DNA of 64,000 nucleotides from NCBI GenBank assembly GCA_965206615.1, contig CBDBKI010000005.1:3224001-3288000 (forward strand), read 5' to 3'. Below are positions 1 to 8,754 of this stretch, in pieces. Every line of letters starts with the position of its first letter. The stretch's first letter is position 1. A model generated the notes under the pieces. It did no database searches. It saw only the letters and a list, made by a program, of their open reading frames with translations, and had not been told where the DNA came from. Origin of the DNA: VXNE01 sp965206615. GTDB taxonomy: Bacteria; Pseudomonadota; Gammaproteobacteria; Pseudomonadales; Azotimanducaceae. The translations under genes were made by a program, and so were the position numbers.

Positions 1-785
1 ACGCCCCGCTCGGCGAGCTTGCGCATGTCCGTGCCGCATTCGCGCAGACGCTGCACGTCGGCAATCGGCACGCCCCGTATCCGCTCGAGCACCAGTACGT
101 CCTCGGAACTGTGGTCCCAGTACACCCTGGGCACATACAGCAGATCGGATCCCGCGAAGTTACGCCGCAACGTGGTGGTATTGGCCGCCTCCAGCAGCAG
201 GTTCAACTCGTCGAAGATGGTCCGCTCGTAGTCGGCGACGAGGGTCTCGAGATGCAGGCGCCGGGCATCGTGGGACACCCGTTCCAGGAACCCGGCGATG
301 GCGTACAGCAGGGCCAGGTCGTTGGCGATCACCCTGTCGACACTCGGCCGGATGATCTTGACGACGACATCGTCGCCGGATTGCAGCGTCGCGGCGTGCA
401 CCTGGGCGAGCGATGCCGACGCGAGCGGTGTCTGGTCGAAGGAGGCGAACAGTTCGTCAATGGGTTTGCCGCCGCGCCGCTCCACCCGGGCGATGGCAAG
501 GGCGGTGTCGAACGGCGGTACGCGATCCTGGAGTCTGGCGAGTTCATCCGCGTACGCGGCCGGCAACAGGTCGCGGCGCGTGGAGAGGATCTGGCCGAAT
601 TTGACGAATACCGGACCGAGGTGCGTAAGCGCCCGTCGCAGGCGTTCGGCCGGGGATGTCGTCGGCCTGGCCACCAGGACAAGGCGCAGCAAACGCACCA
701 GTCGGCTCTCCGGCGCGACGGCCAGGGCAACCTCATCGAGACGGTACCGCAAAACGGTCCACCCAATGGCGATGAAACGTCCCAT
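1..785 (-). CDS. ubiB: UbiB-family atypical kinase, C-terminus cut by window edge
   Basis: ABC1/UbiB protein-kinase-like ATPase required for ubiquinone biosynthesis at the membrane. I translated the minus strand from the ATG at 785, which has a GGGGAG Shine-Dalgarno about 5 nt upstream. About 261 N-terminal residues are visible of a family near 500-550. The family-diagnostic KxGQ motif appears as VKFGQ (residues 61-65), followed by the conserved stretch around ARLQDRVPPF and an alanine-rich ASASLAQVH segment (about 120-128) that replaces the normal kinase P-loop. It follows ubiE with a 90-nt gap. The ubiJ (SCP2-like) gene that usually lies between them in gammaproteobacteria is absent. An in-frame GTG at 860 is an alternative start. 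Confidence 0.9.
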   Translation of the reverse strand, partial: MGRFIAIGWTVLRYRLDEVALAVAPESRLVRLLRLVLVARPTTSPAERLRRALTHLGPVFVKFGQILSTRRDLLPAAYADELARLQDRVPPFDTALAIARVERRGGKPIDELFASFDQTPLASASLAQVHAATLQSGDDVVVKIIRPSVDRVIANDLALLYAIAGFLERVSHDARRLHLETLVADYERTIFDELNLLLEAANTTTLRRNFAGSDLLYVPRVYWDHSSEDVLVLERIRGVPIADVQRLRECGTDMRKLAERG

Positions 786-874
786 GCGACTCCCCGGGAA
801 CGCGCTCTTCCGGGCATCGCTGCCGAGCGCGCCCTTGCCGGGGGCGGATCTCCGGGGCACCGAGCGTGGGCCGG

Positions 875-1669
875 TCACTTCACTCCTCGATGCAGCGCCA
901 CGACACCCCCGAGCAGCCCGTCCGCCTCGACGTCCGAAAAGCCCGCGTCTTCGATCATGGCTGCGAGCACCGTCGGATCCGGATGGACGGCGATGGATTC
1001 CACCAGGTACCGGTACGGGGCCGCATCGCCGGCCACCACGCGGCCGAGGAACGGCCACAGGCTCTGGAACACGCCCGACGCGCGCGCGACCCAGGCGTTC
1101 GGCGAGTTCGAGAACTCCAGCACCACCACGGTACCCCGCGGGCGCAGTACCCGATGGATCTCCCGCAGCCCCCGTTCCTTGTCCGTCAGGTTCCGCAGCC
1201 CGAAGGCGATCACAACGCTGTCGAACGCCTGTGCCGCAAAGGGCAGCGCTTCCGCGTCGCCCCGCACCGTCTCGATGTTGGCGAGCCCCGCGTCGATGAC
1301 GCGGTCGCGACCGACCGCGAGCATGCTGGCGTTGATGTCGCACAGCACCACCCGACCCTGTACCCCGACGACGGGCGACAGGAGGCGCGCGACGTCGCCC
1401 GTTCCTCCCGCGAGATCGAGTACCCGGTGTCCGGCACGGAGTCCCGTGCTGTCGACCGCGACGCGTTTCAACATCCGGTGCAGGCCGAGCGACATCAGGT
1501 CGTTCATGACATCGTAGCGCTGCGCGACCGTGCGGAAGACCTCCTCCACGCGCGCCGTCTTGTCCTGCGGCGTCACGCGGCGGCGGCCGAAGTCCACGGT
1601 CCTGGTGTGCCGGGCACGCGCATCCCGCGCCGCTGCATCCGGCGGGTCTATCGAGCGGGTGGAGTCCAT
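875..1669 (-). CDS. ubiE: Ubiquinone/menaquinone biosynthesis C-methyltransferase UbiE
   Basis: SAM-dependent methyltransferase of about 264 residues that C-methylates the benzoquinol ring in ubiquinone (and menaquinone) synthesis. The glycine-rich SAM motif I is DLAGGTGD (residues 85-92). The family block GLRNLTDKERGLREIHRVL and the near-terminal PDP segment are also present. The ATG at 1669 was chosen because homologues begin shortly before the TVDFG..V segment; a longer in-frame extension to 1780 would overlap most of the end of the upstream gene. Its start overlaps the 3' end of the DUF971 gene by 22 nt, which suggests translational coupling in one operon with hslVU and ubiB. Confidence 0.95.
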   Translation of the reverse strand: MDSTRSIDPPDAAARDARARHTRTVDFGRRRVTPQDKTARVEEVFRTVAQRYDVMNDLMSLGLHRMLKRVAVDSTGLRAGHRVLDLAGGTGDVARLLSPVVGVQGRVVLCDINASMLAVGRDRVIDAGLANIETVRGDAEALPFAAQAFDSVVIAFGLRNLTDKERGLREIHRVLRPRGTVVVLEFSNSPNAWVARASGVFQSLWPFLGRVVAGDAAPYRYLVESIAVHPDPTVLAAMIEDAGFSDVEADGLLGGVVALHRGVK

Positions 1670-2034
1670 TGGCCGATCGGTATGGTCGGCAGACGGGAGG
1701 CGTTCGCCTTGTCGAGCTCGGCGAGATAGCTCTGCCAATACGCCTCCCGGCGGTCGTACAGCTCCTTGAGGAAGGACCACGAGTAGATACCGGTGTCGTG
1801 GCCGTCGTCAAAGGCTATCCGGATGGCGTAGTTGCCGATGGCCGTCACCTCTTCGATGCTGACGTACTTCTTGCCCGTCTGCAGGACCCGCTCCTCCTCG
1901 GAGTGACCCCGCACCTCTGCCGACGGCGAGTAGACGCGCAGGAGTTCGGCGGCCAGGAGCGCCTTGGCCGCGTCGCCGTAGTCGAGTTCCAGGGCGCGCG
2001 CGTCGCGGTGATAGACGATGGCGCGCGGCGGCAT
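1648..2034 (-). CDS. DUF971 / gamma-butyrobetaine hydroxylase-like N-terminal domain protein
   Basis: Small protein of 128 residues matching the DUF971 family, the domain also found at the N-terminus of gamma-butyrobetaine hydroxylase and suspected to bind metal or Fe-S clusters. Typical features are the opening IVYHRDARALELDYGD, the LRVYSPSAEVRGH segment and the terminal HDTGIYSW strand. Genes of this family commonly sit between hslU and ubiE in gammaproteobacteria, as here. No clear Shine-Dalgarno precedes the ATG at 2034. A GTG at 2052 overlaps the hslU stop as GTGA and would add six residues. The exact function is not known. Confidence 0.85.
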   Translation of the reverse strand: MPPRAIVYHRDARALELDYGDAAKALLAAELLRVYSPSAEVRGHSEEERVLQTGKKYVSIEEVTAIGNYAIRIAFDDGHDTGIYSWSFLKELYDRREAYWQSYLAELDKANASRLPTIPIGQWTPPAR

Positions 2035-2048
2035 GTCGGCGGCGGCAT

Positions 2049-3401
2049 TCACAGGATGTAGCGGGACAGGTCCTGGTTCTTCACGATGTCCGCCAGATGG
2101 GCATCGACATAGTCCCCATCGATCGTGATCGCCTGGCAGCCGTCTCCGGCATCGAAGGAGATTTCGTCGAGCAGCCGTTCGAGCACGGTGTACAGGCGCC
2201 GCGCGCCGATGTTCTCCGTGTGTTCGTTGACCTCCCAGGAGATCTCCGCGATCCGGACGACAGCCTCGTCGGTGAAGCGCAGATCGATGCCCTCGGTATT
2301 CAGAAGCGCCCGATACTGTTCGGTGAGGCAGGCATCCGGCTCTTCCAGAATGCGCTTGAATTCCGTCGGACCGAGCGCCCCGAGTTCGACCCGGATCGGT
2401 AGCCGCCCCTGCAGTTCGGGGATGAGATCGGAAGGCTTCGACAAGTGGAACGCCCCCGAGGCGATGAAGAGGATGTGATCGGTGCGCACCATGCCGTAGC
2501 GCGTCGACACCGTGCATCCCTCGATCAGCGGCAACAGGTCGCGCTGCACCCCCTCGCGCGACACGTCGCCCCCCACGTGCTCCGCCCGCCTGGTCACCTT
2601 GTCGAGTTCGTCGAGGAACACGATGCCCGTCTGCTCGACGGCATCGATCGCGTGGGTCTTGATCTCGTCTTCGTTGACGAGCTTGAGGGCCTCCTCGTCA
2701 CGCAGCCGGCGCAGGGCGTCGCGCACCTTCAGGCGCATCGACTTCTTGCGCCCGCCGCCCATGTTCGCAAACATCTCCTGGAGCTGGCTCGTCATCTCCT
2801 CCATCCCGGGAGGAGCCATGATCTCCACGCCGAGCGGCGTAGGATCGACTTCCATCTCCACCTCGTTCTCGTCGAGATCGCCTTCGCGCAGCCGCTTGCG
2901 GAAGACCTGCCGGGTGTGCGAGTCGCCGGAGTGCTCCCCGTCGAGGTGGCCGGACGCGTCGGACCTGCCGAGGTGAGCAGCCGTCGCCGCCGGCAGGATG
3001 GCGTCGAGCACCCGCTCCTCGGCGGCGTCCTCCGCGCGATCGCGAACCTTCTGCAGTTGGCGGTCGCGCAGCATCTTCACCGCCACATCCGCGAGATCGC
3101 GCACGATCGACTCGACATCCCTGCCCACGTAGCCCACTTCCGTGAACTTGGTGGCCTCCACCTTGATGAACGGCGCGTTCGCCAGCTTGGCCAGCCGTCG
3201 GGCGATCTCGGTCTTGCCCACGCCCGTGGGACCGATCATCAGGATGTTCTTCGGCGTCACCTCCTCGCGCAACGACGCCGGGAGCTGCAACCGGCGCCAC
3301 CGGTTCCGCAGCGCGATCGCGACGGCGCGCTTGGCGGCTTCCTGGCCGATGATGTGCTTGTCCAGTTCGTGGACGATCTCCTTCGGCGTCATCATGCTCA
3401 T
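2049..3401 (-). CDS. hslU: HslU, ATPase subunit of the HslVU protease
   Basis: AAA+ unfoldase of 450 residues that forms hexameric rings on HslV and feeds unfolded substrates to it in the cytoplasm. Walker A is GPTGVGKT (residues 57-64) and Walker B is IVFLDELDK. The intermediate (I) domain between them is charged and acidic, and the sensor region GRLPIRVEL and the C-terminal tail SRYIL are intact; the tail docks into HslV. The ATG at 3401 overlaps the hslV stop as ATGA, so the subunits are translationally coupled. A longer frame-open extension upstream runs through hslV and is not coding. Confidence 0.97.
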   Translation of the reverse strand: MSMMTPKEIVHELDKHIIGQEAAKRAVAIALRNRWRRLQLPASLREEVTPKNILMIGPTGVGKTEIARRLAKLANAPFIKVEATKFTEVGYVGRDVESIVRDLADVAVKMLRDRQLQKVRDRAEDAAEERVLDAILPAATAAHLGRSDASGHLDGEHSGDSHTRQVFRKRLREGDLDENEVEMEVDPTPLGVEIMAPPGMEEMTSQLQEMFANMGGGRKKSMRLKVRDALRRLRDEEALKLVNEDEIKTHAIDAVEQTGIVFLDELDKVTRRAEHVGGDVSREGVQRDLLPLIEGCTVSTRYGMVRTDHILFIASGAFHLSKPSDLIPELQGRLPIRVELGALGPTEFKRILEEPDACLTEQYRALLNTEGIDLRFTDEAVVRIAEISWEVNEHTENIGARRLYTVLERLLDEISFDAGDGCQAITIDGDYVDAHLADIVKNQDLSRYIL

Positions 3402-3940
3402 TCGGTCGGCAGGGTCTCGATGGTCGAATTGTGATTGGTATAGATGCAGATGTCGGCCGCGATCGCGAGGCTCTTCGCCACGATGGTTTCGGCGTCGAGG
3501 TCGGAGTTGTCGAGCAGGGCCTTCGCCGCGGCCTGGGCGTAACCGCCGCCGGAGCCGATGGCGATCAGGCCGGACTCGGGTTCGATGACATCGCCGGTTC
3601 CGCTCACGACCAGAGAAGACCTGGCATCCGCAACCGCGAGCAACGCGTCGAGCGGCCGCAACGCCCGGTTCGAACGCCACTCCTTGGCCAGTTCCACCGC
3701 CGCCCTGGTGAGATTGCCCTGATAGTTGTCCAGCATGCTCTCGAAACGCTCGAACAGCGTGAACGCATCCGCCGTACCTCCCGCGAAACCCGCGAGGACA
3801 CGATCCTCGTACAGGCGGCGCACCTTCCTCGCGTTGCCCTTCATGACCGTGTTACCGATGGATACCTGACCGTCACCGCCGAGAGCCACCGTCTTGTTCC
3901 GGCGAATCGACAGGATCGTCGTCCCTGTGAACTGCTCCAA
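3398..3940 (-). CDS. hslV: HslV, threonine peptidase subunit of the HslVU protease
   Basis: N-terminal-nucleophile threonine peptidase of about 180 residues, proteasome beta-like, that forms a double hexamer capped by HslU. No ATG fits. The TTG at 3940 is preceded by AGGAGG with an 8-nt spacer and gives an N-terminus ending in GTTILSIRR. The catalytic Thr is then residue 7 and a six-residue propeptide must be removed, as in some betaproteobacterial HslV proteins. Conserved blocks include GGDGQ, LGNTVMKG-like IGNTVMKG, GFAGGTADAFTLFERFE and SGGGYAQAAA. It is the first gene of the hslV-hslU-DUF971-ubiE-ubiB run. Confidence 0.95.
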   Translation of the reverse strand: MEQFTGTTILSIRRNKTVALGGDGQVSIGNTVMKGNARKVRRLYEDRVLAGFAGGTADAFTLFERFESMLDNYQGNLTRAAVELAKEWRSNRALRPLDALLAVADARSSLVVSGTGDVIEPESGLIAIGSGGGYAQAAAKALLDNSDLDAETIVAKSLAIAADICIYTNHNSTIETLPTE

Positions 3941-4019
3941 AGCCAAATCCTCCTCGGCAAACCGTGGCCATGCGGCCGTTGTTGTTATCGTCGATGTTGA
4001 AGGAGCGTGGGTGCCCGCA

Positions 4020-4553
4020 TCAACCGGCCGGTGCCGGTCTTTCGAGCAGGACCGGAGCGATGTTGCGGTCCCGCAACTGCCGCATGGCCTCTTGCGTTTC
4101 TGACCTGGTTTCGAATGGGCCAACGACTACACGATAGAGGACGCCGTCGTCCACTCCCACGGTGGACGTGGTCGCCGCCATGCCGGCGAGAATCAACTCG
4201 GCGCGCCGCTGCTCCGCGGCCCTGGCTCGATGGAACGCGCCCGCCTGCAGCAGGTATTCCATCGGCCTCTCCGCGTGGGCACGAAAGCGTCGCCCCGTCT
4301 CGTACGGTGCCGTGTCCGGCGCCACCGAGGCGTTCGGCAAACGCTCCCAGAACTCGAAATCCGGGGCATCGCCCAAGCCGGCCGTGACGCGCGGCTCCGG
4401 CGGCGCCTCAAGCGCGGAATCGGACTCCGCGAAGCCCGCCAGGTAGACGGCTGCCACCGCGCCCACGGCTCCAACCGCCAATCCCGCCGCAAAGGACGCG
4501 ACGCTGAAGCCCGCGGTCCGCCGTCTGTTGCCCGATCTCATTCCAGCTCGCAT
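4020..4553 (-). CDS. SPOR-domain membrane protein, FtsN-like
   Basis: Protein of 177 residues with a short basic cytoplasmic N-terminus, one transmembrane segment (about residues 13-41, rich in Ala, Gly and Val), a Pro/Glu-rich periplasmic linker and a C-terminal SPOR domain (about 98-172). The SPOR hallmark pieces are LLQAGAFHRARAAEQRRAEL and YRVVVGPFETR. SPOR domains bind denuded septal peptidoglycan, and FtsN-type genes lie between priA and hslVU in many gammaproteobacteria. The ATG at 4553 has GGAGG 4 nt upstream; a second ATG lies at 4541. It is shorter than E. coli FtsN (319 residues), and the FtsN essential segment was not recognised. Confidence 0.85.
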   Translation of the reverse strand: MRAGMRSGNRRRTAGFSVASFAAGLAVGAVGAVAAVYLAGFAESDSALEAPPEPRVTAGLGDAPDFEFWERLPNASVAPDTAPYETGRRFRAHAERPMEYLLQAGAFHRARAAEQRRAELILAGMAATTSTVGVDDGVLYRVVVGPFETRSETQEAMRQLRDRNIAPVLLERPAPAG

Positions 4554-4595
4554 CCGACCTCCATTCTACACCCCATGCACAGCGCAAGGCGGCGT

Positions 4596-6752
4596 TCAGA
4601 AAGTGTCGTACGGGTCTACATCGATCGACCAGCGCACGCGCGCCGCCTTCACTTCGGACCGCTCGAGTTGCGACAGCGCGGCATGCAGCGCCGGCCGGCG
4701 CGCCGCCAGCACGAGACACTGAAAGCGCAACCGCCCGCTGCGCCGGGGCATCGGCGCCGGGGCCGGTCCAAGCACCTCCCAGCCGCCCTCACTGCCCCGC
4801 AGGGCTGTCCGCAGGACGCCGACCGCGCGCGCGAGGAGCGCCTCGGCGGCCTCGCCGTCGACGCTCTCCGCGCGCAGGACTGCCATGGCCGCGAACGGCG
4901 GCAGTGCCGCGTCGCGGCGCTGCGCAATCTCCGTGGCGGCGAATCCCCCGTAGCCCAGATCGACCAGGGCACGCAGGTTCGGATTGTCCGGATCGTAGGT
5001 CTGGATCCACACTTCCCCCGGGCGCTCGGCGCGGCCCGCCCGACCAGCGACCTGCACAATGACCTGCGCCGTCCGTTCGGGCGCGCGGAAGTCCGGTGAC
5101 AGGAAGCCGGTGTCCGCATCCACCACCGCGACCACCGTCACCGCCGGGAGATGGTGACCCTTGGCGAGCATCTGGGTGCCGACAAGGATTGCCGGTCCGC
5201 CCTCGCGCAACGTGTCGAGCTGCGCGTCAAAACTCGCTGGACCACGGGTGGTGTCGCGGTCGAAACGGTACAGTGGGACGTTCGGGAACGAAGCCTCGAG
5301 GGCCGCCTCGATGCGTTGTGTGCCGGTACCCAGGGCGATGAGCGAACCCCTCGAACAATCCGGGCACGAGGCCGGCAGCCGGTATCGCCGTTCGCAGTGG
5401 TGACAGCGCAGAGCGGCTGGCGTTTCGTGCAGTGTGAGGCGGGCATCGCACGCTACGCAACGTGCCTGCCAGCCGCACTCCGCGCACAGGTACGTCGGCG
5501 CAAAACCACGGCGGTTGATGAACACCAGCGCCTGGTTACCGGCTTCGAGATGGCGCCCGAGCGTCTCGATCAGCCGGTCGCTCAGGCCGTCGTGCAGACG
5601 GCGTCCACGCACGTCGAGCACGCGATATGCGGGCATCGCGGCACCGCCCGCCCGCCGGGACAATGCCGCTCGGCGATAGCGCCCGCGCGTGACGTTGACC
5701 AACGTCTGCAGCGAAGGCGTCGCGGTGCCGAGCACCACCGGGATGCCGAGCATTTGCGCGCGCTTGACCGCGACGTCCCGCGCCGAATAGCGCAATCCCT
5801 CCTGCTGTTTGAAGGAGCCGTCGTGTTCCTCATCGACCACGATCAGGCGCAGCGCCGCAAACGGCGTAAAGACCGCCGAGCGGGTACCGACGAGCACCTT
5901 GTGAAACCCGCTTGCGCACCGCATCCAGGTGTCGAAACGCGCCTGGTCCGGTACCGCGGAGTGCAAGGCGGCCGCCGCTCCGAAGCGGGCCCGGAAGCGG
6001 GTCAGCGCCTGCGGTGTCAGCGCAATCTCCGGAACCAGCACCAGCGCCTGTCCGCCGTTCGCGACGACCTCGGCGATGGCGCGCATGTAGACCTCCGTCT
6101 TGCCGCTACCCGTCACGCCCTCGAGAAGCAGGGTCGCACCGTCCCGCGCGGCGCCGCCGATGGCGTCGACCGCCGCCCGTTGCTCCTCGTTCAACGTCAG
6201 CGGCGAGCGCGCGACACGGTACTCCGGACGCTGCTGGGCATGAGCCACCAATCCCCTGCGCACCAGGGCGGCCAGGGCCCGACGGTCCACTCCCAGCGCA
6301 CGAAGCTCGGCGTCCGGGACCGGCGCCCCGTAGCCCCGCAGCGTGCGCAGCACCTCGGCCTGGCGCGGCGCTCTGTCCGGCACGCCTTCGGCAGCCGGCA
6401 GCCAGATCCTGGGCCAACTCGGTTCGAAAACGGCTCCGCCACGCGCGGCGACCGGCAGCATCGCGCCGAACACCTCGCCGAGCGGGTGGTGGTAGTAGCG
6501 GCTGAGCCAATCGGCGAGATCGACCAGGTCCGCTGGCAGGAACCCGTCGGGATCGAGAATGGCCGCGAGCGGCTTCAGCCGGTGCTCGGACCGACCGCGA
6601 CAGCCCACGACCACTCCGACCACGTCCGCCCGCCCGAACGGGACCCGCACGCGCGCGCCGACAGGCGGCGGCGCCACACCGGCGGGGACCGCATAGTCGA
6701 ACAGCCGGCGCACCGGCCGTGGCACGGCGACCTCGACAACGTGTTCCGTCAT
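4596..6752 (-). CDS. priA: Primosomal replication protein N' (PriA helicase)
   Basis: Superfamily 2 DNA helicase of 718 residues that reloads the replisome at stalled forks. It has an N-terminal 3'-DNA-binding domain (about 1-100), Walker A GVTGSGKT (212-219) and a DEEH box in VDEEHDGSFKQ. The two-zinc cluster has paired cysteines (CAECGWQARCVAC, then CHHC and CPDC), followed by helicase motifs such as VAGRAGRAERPGEV. The ATG at 6752 gives the usual start MTEHVVEVAVP; an ATG 19 codons upstream is unlikely. The gene ends 42 nt before the SPOR gene and is divergent from rpmE. Confidence 0.97.
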   Translation of the reverse strand: MTEHVVEVAVPRPVRRLFDYAVPAGVAPPPVGARVRVPFGRADVVGVVVGCRGRSEHRLKPLAAILDPDGFLPADLVDLADWLSRYYHHPLGEVFGAMLPVAARGGAVFEPSWPRIWLPAAEGVPDRAPRQAEVLRTLRGYGAPVPDAELRALGVDRRALAALVRRGLVAHAQQRPEYRVARSPLTLNEEQRAAVDAIGGAARDGATLLLEGVTGSGKTEVYMRAIAEVVANGGQALVLVPEIALTPQALTRFRARFGAAAALHSAVPDQARFDTWMRCASGFHKVLVGTRSAVFTPFAALRLIVVDEEHDGSFKQQEGLRYSARDVAVKRAQMLGIPVVLGTATPSLQTLVNVTRGRYRRAALSRRAGGAAMPAYRVLDVRGRRLHDGLSDRLIETLGRHLEAGNQALVFINRRGFAPTYLCAECGWQARCVACDARLTLHETPAALRCHHCERRYRLPASCPDCSRGSLIALGTGTQRIEAALEASFPNVPLYRFDRDTTRGPASFDAQLDTLREGGPAILVGTQMLAKGHHLPAVTVVAVVDADTGFLSPDFRAPERTAQVIVQVAGRAGRAERPGEVWIQTYDPDNPNLRALVDLGYGGFAATEIAQRRDAALPPFAAMAVLRAESVDGEAAEALLARAVGVLRTALRGSEGGWEVLGPAPAPMPRRSGRLRFQCLVLAARRPALHAALSQLERSEVKAARVRWSIDVDPYDTF

Positions 6753-6820
6753 CCCCGCGCTTGCCAAGTGGAACGGGCGGACATAGACTTCGCGCCGTTT
6801 CCACTCCACGGAAGAGCCCG

Positions 6821-7033
6821 GTGAAAGCGGACATCCATCCCGCCTACGATGCGGTCAAGGTGACCTGCAGTTGCGGCAACGTCATCGAAACGCGGTCTAC
6901 CCTCGGCCGGGACATTCACGTGGACGTCTGCTCCCAGTGCCATCCCTTCTACACGGGCAAGCAGAAGATCATCGACTCCGGCGGTCGCGTCGAACGCTTC
7001 CGGCGACGCTTCGGCAACCGCTCCGTCGGCTGA
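6821..7033 (+). CDS. rpmE: 50S ribosomal protein L31, zinc-binding type
   Basis: Ribosomal protein bL31 of 70 residues. The start is GTG at 6821 with GGAAGAG just upstream. All four zinc ligands of the type-A (zinc-containing) form are present: Cys16 and Cys18 in CSCG and Cys37 and Cys40 in CSQC. The family block HPFYTGKQK is intact, as is the basic tail RFRRRFG. It is divergent from priA, the usual neighbour in gammaproteobacteria. The longer frame starting at 6719 only adds sequence antisense to priA. Confidence 0.97.
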   Translation: MKADIHPAYDAVKVTCSCGNVIETRSTLGRDIHVDVCSQCHPFYTGKQKIIDSGGRVERFRRRFGNRSVG

Positions 7034-7046
7034 CCGCCCAACGCGC

Positions 7047-7076
7047 CACGACCTCTCGGCGCACGACCTCTCGGCG
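7047..7076. repeat. Two tandem copies of a 15-bp unit
   Basis: The 15-bp unit cacgacctctcggcg occurs twice back to back (7047-7061 and 7062-7076) just after rpmE. It lies in the 285-nt gap before the M48 protease gene. No stop-free gene, clear terminator or strong promoter was recognised in that gap, apart from a TAGAAT hexamer at 7159-7164 that could be a -10 element. Confidence 0.7.
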
Positions 7077-7318
7077 CACTTGCAGCGCCGCTTCCCGCTG
7101 CGCGCGGACACACCCGCCCTCCGGGGGAGGTCGGCGCTTCGCGGGCACGCGACGGATGTAGAATCGCAACCGTTCATCCGCGGTTCAGGAAGTATCCCGG
7201 AAGCTCAGGGCGATCATGAATTCCATCGTCGCGCACCGGCTTCCACGTGAGTGTCCCTGGCAGGCGGTGATGGATTGCGGCCCTCGTCGGTCCGACGGGG
7301 CCTCGTGAGGTAACAGGC

Positions 7319-8719
7319 ATGCGCACCCACGCGTTCGCCATGCGTACATCGATAGTGGCTCTCGTATTGGCCGCCGCGGTTGCCCAGGCCGCTGGCGATG
7401 GAGAGGAACTCTACAACGAGTTCGTCGAGAAGGGGCAGATTTACGGCGACGACGCCTGGCAGACCTACGTGCAGCAGCTCAGCCAGCGGCTGCTTGCGCA
7501 ATCGAAGGACGCGGGCAAGGAATACCACTTCTACGTACTCGACAATGCCGTCGTCAACGCGTTCGCGACCGGCGACGCCTACATCTTCATCAATCGCGGA
7601 CTGCTCGCGTACCTCTCGAGCGAGGATGAACTCGCCGCCGTGTTGGGGCACGAGATCGGCCACGTCGTCGCTCGGCACACGCGGCGCCAGAAGACCGCCA
7701 ATATCCTCGGCAAGTCGATCGGCCTCGCGGCGGCCATCCTGACCGGGCGCGGCGAGTTGTTCGAGGTATCCAATGCGGCCACCAGCGCCTACGTCTCCGG
7801 GTATGGACGCGAAATGGAACTCGAGGCGGATCGGCTCGGAGGCGAGTACCTCGCGCGCGCCGGCTACAACCCGCTCGCCATGATCGAGGTGGTTCAGGTG
7901 CTCAAGGACCAGGAACTGTTCGCCAAGCGCGTGGAGCGCCGGCCCGCCACCTACCACGGGTTGTTCGCGTCGCATCCCAAGAACGACAAGCGTCTCCACG
8001 ATGCGGTGGCCTACGCCCAGCACCTGCTCCCGGAGACCACGTCCGAACCGATCGCCGATTTCTGGGAGCAGATAGACGGCCTGATGTACGGCGACGAGGC
8101 GGTCATGGGCAGGATCAAGGACTCCACCTACTACCACGGTGGACTGCGCGTGGTCATCGACTTCCCGGACCAGTGGACGATCGCCAATCCCCAGGGCACG
8201 GTCAGCGCCGCGGCGCCCGGCGGCAGGGAGGAAGCGTTCATCGAGGTGGGCCGGCATCCTTGGCAGAAACGACAGCCGCCCGAGCGCTTCCTCAGGGACC
8301 GACTGCAGCGCGACGACATCACCAGCGGGGAGCCGGTCGAAATCAACGCGATGGAAGGGTTCCTCGGCGAGACGTCCACCGAGGGCAGCGATGCGCAACT
8401 GAAACTGATCGGCGTCCTGTACCGGGCCAAGGACGTGTTCCTGTTCACCGGTACGGCCGGGCCGAATGGCGATCCCGATGCCTTCCGCGAGGACTTCCTG
8501 GCGACCATGCACGCGCTGCGCAACATGACCCCGGAGGACGCAGCGGTCGCGAACGACAGGCGCATTCGGGTCATCGTCGCCACCCCGGACCAGACCTACG
8601 CCGATCTCGCCCGCCGCACGCCCATTCGAAGGTTCCCCGAAGAGACTCTGCGCCTGCTGAACGGGGGCCATCCGCACGGTGAGCCCCGGGCCGGGAACTA
8701 CATCAAGATCGTCGAATAG
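7319..8719 (+). CDS. Secreted M48-family zinc metalloprotease (BepA/YcaL-like)
   Basis: Protein of 466 residues with an N-terminal signal peptide ending near VAQAAG (about residue 26). The zinc-protease signature is HEIGHVVARH (HExxH), and the third ligand is the Glu in MELEADRLG. The domain resembles periplasmic quality-control proteases that act on outer-membrane proteins. The C-terminal half (about 270-466) carries a putative lipid/protein-binding region and ends in a LysM-like PDQTYADLARRTP...NYIKIVE stretch. The start is either the ATG at 7319 or the one at 7340; both leave a signal peptide. It is convergent with mrcA. No TPR repeats of the BepA type were recognised. Confidence 0.88.
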   Translation: MRTHAFAMRTSIVALVLAAAVAQAAGDGEELYNEFVEKGQIYGDDAWQTYVQQLSQRLLAQSKDAGKEYHFYVLDNAVVNAFATGDAYIFINRGLLAYLSSEDELAAVLGHEIGHVVARHTRRQKTANILGKSIGLAAAILTGRGELFEVSNAATSAYVSGYGREMELEADRLGGEYLARAGYNPLAMIEVVQVLKDQELFAKRVERRPATYHGLFASHPKNDKRLHDAVAYAQHLLPETTSEPIADFWEQIDGLMYGDEAVMGRIKDSTYYHGGLRVVIDFPDQWTIANPQGTVSAAAPGGREEAFIEVGRHPWQKRQPPERFLRDRLQRDDITSGEPVEINAMEGFLGETSTEGSDAQLKLIGVLYRAKDVFLFTGTAGPNGDPDAFREDFLATMHALRNMTPEDAAVANDRRIRVIVATPDQTYADLARRTPIRRFPEETLRLLNGGHPHGEPRAGNYIKIVE

Positions 8720-8722
8720 GAA

Positions 8723-8739
8723 CGGCGCGTTCCGCGCCG
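8723..8739. terminator. Possible hairpin between convergent genes
   Basis: A perfect 7-bp stem CGGCGCG/CGCGCCG with a TTC loop lies between the convergent ends of the M48 protease gene and mrcA. It has no following T tract on either strand, so it may act only weakly or as a mRNA-stabilising hairpin. Confidence 0.35.
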
Positions 8740-8754
8740 CGCGATGCGCCGTGC

